Source of the DNA: Candidatus Leptofilum gracile
Lineage (GTDB): Bacteria > Chloroflexota > Anaerolineae > Promineifilales > Promineifilaceae
Direction: 5' to 3'
Assembly: GCA_016713825.1 (NCBI GenBank)
Contig: JADJOJ010000008.1
Span: 62,001 to 126,000, forward strand
DNA: 64,000 nucleotides
Each line of letters starts with the position of its first letter. The stretch's first letter is position 1. The translations under genes and the position numbers were made by a program. The notes below the pieces were generated by a model. It ran no database searches. It was not told the origin of the DNA and saw only the letters and a list, made by a program, of their open reading frames with translations. Positions 61,095 to 64,000 of this stretch are shown piece after piece.

Positions 61095-61455
61095 TACGCA
61101 TGTGGTGGTGTGGCTCTATGCCGGGCAGCTAGAGCGGTTCAGTGATGAGATTCAAGCGCTGCTGAATGCGCACGATTTGCGCATCTGCCCCATTGTGCAG
61201 CTAGAGCTGCAATACTTGCACGAAATCGAGCGGATTACGGTAGATACCCAGACGATTCTGACCGATTTGGCGGCGCGTATTGGTTTGCAGGTTTGTGATA
61301 AACGGTTTCAGACGGTGGTGGGGGAGGCAACGGCCGTTTCCTGGACACGCGACCCCTTCGACCGCCTCATCGTAGCCAACGCCAGCCTAAACAACGACAT
61401 TTTAATCTCCAAAGACCAAAACATCTTGAGTAATTATCCCCATGCCAAGTGGTAA
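61081..61455 (+). CDS. PIN-domain ribonuclease toxin (VapC-like)
   Basis: 124 residues. Acidic PIN residues are visible: Asp in MIYLDTHVVVWLYAG, Glu in PIVQLELQYLHE, Asp pair in WTRDPFDRLIVANA, and Asp in ILISKDQNIL. PIN toxins cut tRNA, rRNA or mRNA. The start is a TTG at 61081; a TGA just upstream in frame excludes a longer form, and GAGGTGA precedes it. Overlap with the antitoxin gene indicates coupled translation. Confidence 0.88.
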   Translation: MIYLDTHVVVWLYAGQLERFSDEIQALLNAHDLRICPIVQLELQYLHEIERITVDTQTILTDLAARIGLQVCDKRFQTVVGEATAVSWTRDPFDRLIVANASLNNDILISKDQNILSNYPHAKW

Positions 61456-61467
61456 TTTCCACAACCA

Positions 61468-61622
61468 ACCCGGTAGGGCCGAGGCGGTGGCGCATAACCT
61501 GGGCCAGGGCAAATAAACTAGTCTCGCCACCGCCTCGCCCTGGTTCACGCAATTCAGGGCGAGGCAATCGGAGAGAAGATTATGCGCCGTGCCAAAGTCA
61601 TGGCCGATTGCCTCGCCCCTAC
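61468..61622. repeat. MITE-like nested inverted repeat
   Basis: Outer ends GTAGGG and CCCCTAC enclose two hairpins: AGGCGGTGGCG...CGCCACCGCCT and GGCGAGGCAATCGG...CCGATTGCCTCGCC. About 155 bases, no gene. The ends share GTAGGG-C-AGGC with the palindrome at 47852-47883. Confidence 0.55.
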
Positions 61623-62261
61623 CTAATATCGATCATGCAATCCGATGCCTTCGAAGATTTGGGGCATACATTTTTCTATGCGCGAGGTGCGCGTTTTGGA
61701 CTGCTTGGCGCTGGAAAAATAGTACAGGTAGCCGCGCTGCCGTCCCGGCGTTAGCGCCTCAAACGCTTCGCGGAAGGCAAAATCTTCGTCAAACATCTCC
61801 TGTAACTCATCCGGCACGTCATACTCTGCGGTTTTCTTGTATTCGACTTGCAAGCCCGCCTTTTCCACCTCAATCGCTTCCTGAACATACGCCTTGATTA
61901 TTGGCTCCAGCTCCGCAACTTGCTGCACGGTGGTAAAGCGCAGCTGGCGCTCAGCCTGCATATGGGGCGTGGACTGGATCAAAACGCCATGTGGGTCCTT
62001 GAGCAGAACGCCTTTGAAAAAGCCCAGCACCACATGCGCTTTCAGAGCGCTCATGATCAGCACGTTTTTGCCATCAAACGTGTAGCAGGGCACGCTCCAC
62101 TTCCGTTCCTCGGTCAGGTCCGTTTGCAGCAGGATGGCGCGTAATTTGATCAGCACCTCTGGCCAGTTGTGGACTTTGCACTCTGGCGTACCACCCAACG
62201 GACAACGGCCGCAGCCCACCGCCAAATAATCATCAATTTGTGGGTTCATTTTATTCATCAT
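61623..62261 (-). CDS. YdeI/OmdA-like protein with DUF1801 domain (downstream paralogue)
   Basis: 212 residues. The N-terminal part fits DUF1801 (LRAILLQTDLTEERKWSVPCYTFDGKNVLIMSALKAHVVLGFFKG). The C-terminal part has the YdeI/OmdA signature EALTPGRQRGYLYYFSSAKQSKTRTSRIEKCMPQIF. The start overlaps the stop of the upstream paralogue by 11 bases. Members are linked to resistance against antimicrobial peptides or bacteriocins in some bacteria, but without a known mechanism. The extra N-terminal CGRCPLGGTPECKVH with three Cys is absent from the paralogue. Confidence 0.8.
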   Translation of the reverse strand: MMNKMNPQIDDYLAVGCGRCPLGGTPECKVHNWPEVLIKLRAILLQTDLTEERKWSVPCYTFDGKNVLIMSALKAHVVLGFFKGVLLKDPHGVLIQSTPHMQAERQLRFTTVQQVAELEPIIKAYVQEAIEVEKAGLQVEYKKTAEYDVPDELQEMFDEDFAFREAFEALTPGRQRGYLYYFSSAKQSKTRTSRIEKCMPQIFEGIGLHDRY

Positions 62262-62835
62262 TCAAGCCCTTGCCAGCGAGGATGTGCGGCGTGTACTTTT
62301 CCACGCGTGCGGTGCGGGTTTTGGCCTGCTTGGCGCTGGAAAAATAGAGCAGGTAGCCTCGCTGCCGCCCCGGCGTCAGCGCTTCAAACGCCGCTTTTAG
62401 CGCGGGGTTTTCGTCTAACTTGGTTTGGAACTCTTGGGGCATGTCGAATGCGGCCGTTTCCTTCATCTCCACTTCCAACCCAGCCTTTTCCACCTCGATG
62501 GCTTCCTTGATGTACGCTTTGAGGATGTGGGCCATCTCCTCAATTTCATCGGCGCTGGTAAAGCGAATTTGGCGCGCGGCCTGCACATTTTTGGTTTGCT
62601 GGACGAGAATACCCACCTCGTCTTTTAGCAAAGCGCCCTTCATAAAAAGCAGAGCACAATAATTTTTGAAGCCGTGTATCAAAACAACGTTGTTGTCGTC
62701 GCCAACCGTGTAGCAGGGATGTCCCCACTTCAACTTTTCAGTCAGGTCACACGCCAGCGCGATGGTGCGCAGCAGCTTAAATGCTGCCTGCCACGGATCG
62801 GCCTTCTCGAAATAAAAATCAACTTTAGAATTCAT
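62251..62835 (-). CDS. YdeI/OmdA-like protein with DUF1801 domain (upstream paralogue)
   Basis: 194 residues from the ATG at 62835; a TTG five codons earlier is possible. Closely similar to the downstream gene: LRTIALACDLTEKLKWGHPCYTVGDDNNVVLIHGFKNYCALLF in the DUF1801 part and FEALTPGRQRGYLLYFSSAKQAKTRTARVEKYTPHIL in the YdeI part. Tandem duplication with an 11-base overlap suggests one transcript. Function unknown; see the paralogue. Confidence 0.8.
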   Translation of the reverse strand: MNSKVDFYFEKADPWQAAFKLLRTIALACDLTEKLKWGHPCYTVGDDNNVVLIHGFKNYCALLFMKGALLKDEVGILVQQTKNVQAARQIRFTSADEIEEMAHILKAYIKEAIEVEKAGLEVEMKETAAFDMPQEFQTKLDENPALKAAFEALTPGRQRGYLLYFSSAKQAKTRTARVEKYTPHILAGKGLNDE

Positions 62836-62850
62836 GAAATCAAGTTCCAA

Positions 62851-62962
62851 TTGTCACTCCCGCGCAGGCGGGAATCGAGGCAAAAATTGCCCTCCCCCTA
62901 ACCCCCTCCCGGCGGGAGGGGGAACCAAATCCCCTCCCCCTTTGGGGGAGGGCTAGGGAGGG
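62851..62962. repeat. Two word hairpins: ACTCCCGCGCAGGCGGGAAT and CCCTCCCGGCGGGAGGG
   Basis: CTCCCGCGCAGGCGGGA resembles the ATTCCC-N8-GGGAAT element at 47924. It is followed by CCCCTCCCGGCGGGAGGGGG and CCCTCCCCCTTTGGGGGAGG, of the same type as 22079-22152. Between the pgm stop and the YdeI-like gene. Confidence 0.6.
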
Positions 62963-62964
62963 GG

Positions 62965-64000
62965 TTACACCCCAGCAAACGCCGCTTGCACAATTTCTTT
63001 GGCTTCGGCCTGGATTTGGTGGAGGTGGTCTTCGCCTTTGAAGCTTTCGGCGTAGATTTTGTAGATATCCTCGGTGCCAGACGGCCGTGCCGCAAACCAG
63101 CCATTCTCCGTCACCACTTTCAGCCCGCCGATGGCTGCGCCGTTGCCGGGGGCGTGGGTCAGCTTGGCGGTGATTGGTTCGCCCGCCATCGTGCTGGCGC
63201 GCACCATTTCTGGCGACAGGTTGCTGAGGATCGCCTTTTGCTCGCGGCTGGCCGGGGCATCGCTGCGCTGGTAGACGGGGCTGCCAAACATGCCTTCCAG
63301 CTCCTGGTAATGTTGGCCGGGGTCGCGTTGGGTAACGGCCGTAATCTCCGCCGCCAACAAGTTCAAAATGATGCCATCCTTGTCGGTGGTCCACACTTTG
63401 CCGTTGTGCCGCAGGAAGGACGCGCCCGCGCTCTCCTCGCCGCCAAAGCCGTAGGAGCCATCCACCAGGCCATCGACAAAATATTTAAATCCGACCGGCA
63501 CTTCTGCCAGCCGCCGCCCCAGTTTGGCCGCCACCCGGTCAATCATCGAGCTGGAAACCAGCGTCTTGCCGATGGCGGCGTCCGCAGGCCAACCGGGCCG
63601 ATTTTGGTACAAATACCAGATCGCGACCGCCAAATAATGGTTCGGGTTCAGCAGCCCGGCGCTTTGGGTGACGATGCCGTGCCGGTCTACGTCCGGGTCG
63701 TTGCCAAAGGCGATGTCGAAATCGTCTTTGAGCCGGATGAGGCTGGCCATCGCGTAGGGCGAGGAGCAATCCATGCGGATTTTGCCGTCTTTGTCTACGG
63801 TCATGAAGCTGAAGGTGGGGTCAACGGCCGTATTCACAATCGTCAAATCCAGCCCATATTTCTCGGCAATCGGTTCCCAGTAGGCTATCGCTGCGCCGCC
63901 CATCGGATCGACGCCGATTTTCAGGCCCGCCTGGGCAATCGCCGCCATGTCGATCACGTTAGCCAAATCATTCACGTAGGGCATCATAAAATCGTATGGA
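62965..64000 (-). CDS. pgm: Phosphoglucomutase, C-terminal part (cut by window edge)
   Basis: About 345 residues are visible and the frame continues past the right edge. It interconverts glucose 1-phosphate and glucose 6-phosphate. The window holds MPYVNDLANVIDMAAIAQAG, then the metal-binding loop FGNDPDVDRHGIVT, the sugar-binding loop GGEESAGASFLRHNGKVWTTDKDG, and the phosphate-binding C-terminus WFAARPSGTEDIYKIYAESF. These match the bacterial alpha-D-glucose-specific Pgm group. The missing part is the N-terminal domain with the catalytic serine. It supplies sugar phosphates that the polysaccharide genes here would need. Confidence 0.92.
   Translation of the reverse strand, partial: PYDFMMPYVNDLANVIDMAAIAQAGLKIGVDPMGGAAIAYWEPIAEKYGLDLTIVNTAVDPTFSFMTVDKDGKIRMDCSSPYAMASLIRLKDDFDIAFGNDPDVDRHGIVTQSAGLLNPNHYLAVAIWYLYQNRPGWPADAAIGKTLVSSSMIDRVAAKLGRRLAEVPVGFKYFVDGLVDGSYGFGGEESAGASFLRHNGKVWTTDKDGIILNLLAAEITAVTQRDPGQHYQELEGMFGSPVYQRSDAPASREQKAILSNLSPEMVRASTMAGEPITAKLTHAPGNGAAIGGLKVVTENGWFAARPSGTEDIYKIYAESFKGEDHLHQIQAEAKEIVQAAFAGV

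Overview
The window reads as ordinary chromosome of a free-living bacterium, most compatible with Chloroflexota (Anaerolineae or Caldilinea-like). That placement is inference, drawn from gene content: a MoxR/DUF58/DUF4129/DUF4350 envelope cluster, GT-C membrane glycosyltransferases, a TagO/WecA-type transferase with BY-kinase export control, a tandem 6-phosphofructokinase, and yggS-yggT synteny. No rRNA, CRISPR array, recognisable transposase or prophage was seen. One tRNA (Arg-CCT) is present.

Layout. 1-4900: two methyltransferases, a D-2-hydroxyacid dehydrogenase, and a stress/envelope group (membrane protein, PspC, PspA). 4906-18497: exopolysaccharide region with a GT4 glycosyltransferase, two chain-length proteins, a BY-kinase and several large membrane glycosyltransferases; a minus-strand, AT-richer insert at 9741-13207 carries a GT2-methyltransferase fusion. 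18589-24558: Dtd, a broken histidine kinase, a sugar-dehydrogenase-like lipoprotein, YggS-YggT, a frameshifted acyl-CoA dehydrogenase. 24854-33555: PriA, tRNA-Arg, a gamma-glutamylcyclotransferase-like protein, tandem PFK, HtrA lipoprotein, an eRF1-like protein. 33818-47094: two membrane paralogues, DUF4129, DUF4350, then two MoxR-DUF58 modules separated by a P450, a membrane protein and a flavoprotein. 47142-52344: PDZ protein, HAD phosphatase, acyl-ACP desaturase, MiaB, methyltransferase. 52439-60692: a beta-propeller membrane protein, a TagO/WecA-type transferase and a 1493-residue fusion of O-antigen-ligase-like, TPR and cyclophilin parts. 60858-64000: a PIN-type toxin-antitoxin pair, two YdeI/OmdA-like paralogues and the C-terminal part of phosphoglucomutase.

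Two genome-scale signals stand out. First, the 8-bp palindrome ACGGCCGT occurs about 120 times by hand count where one or two are expected, in genes (all three frames) and between genes; it resembles the cyanobacterial HIP1 phenomenon with a different sequence. Second, almost every operon end carries a hairpin built from a short word repeated two to four times and then inverted; at least ten word families are visible, and some copies lie in frame inside coding sequences, notably twice in priA.

Several genes are broken by single-base indels (three membrane glycosyltransferase-type genes, a histidine kinase, an acyl-CoA dehydrogenase). Flanking frames are well conserved, so recent mutation and assembly error are both possible. 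Several starts sit 6-7 bases behind a TATAAT box, which suggests leaderless transcripts.
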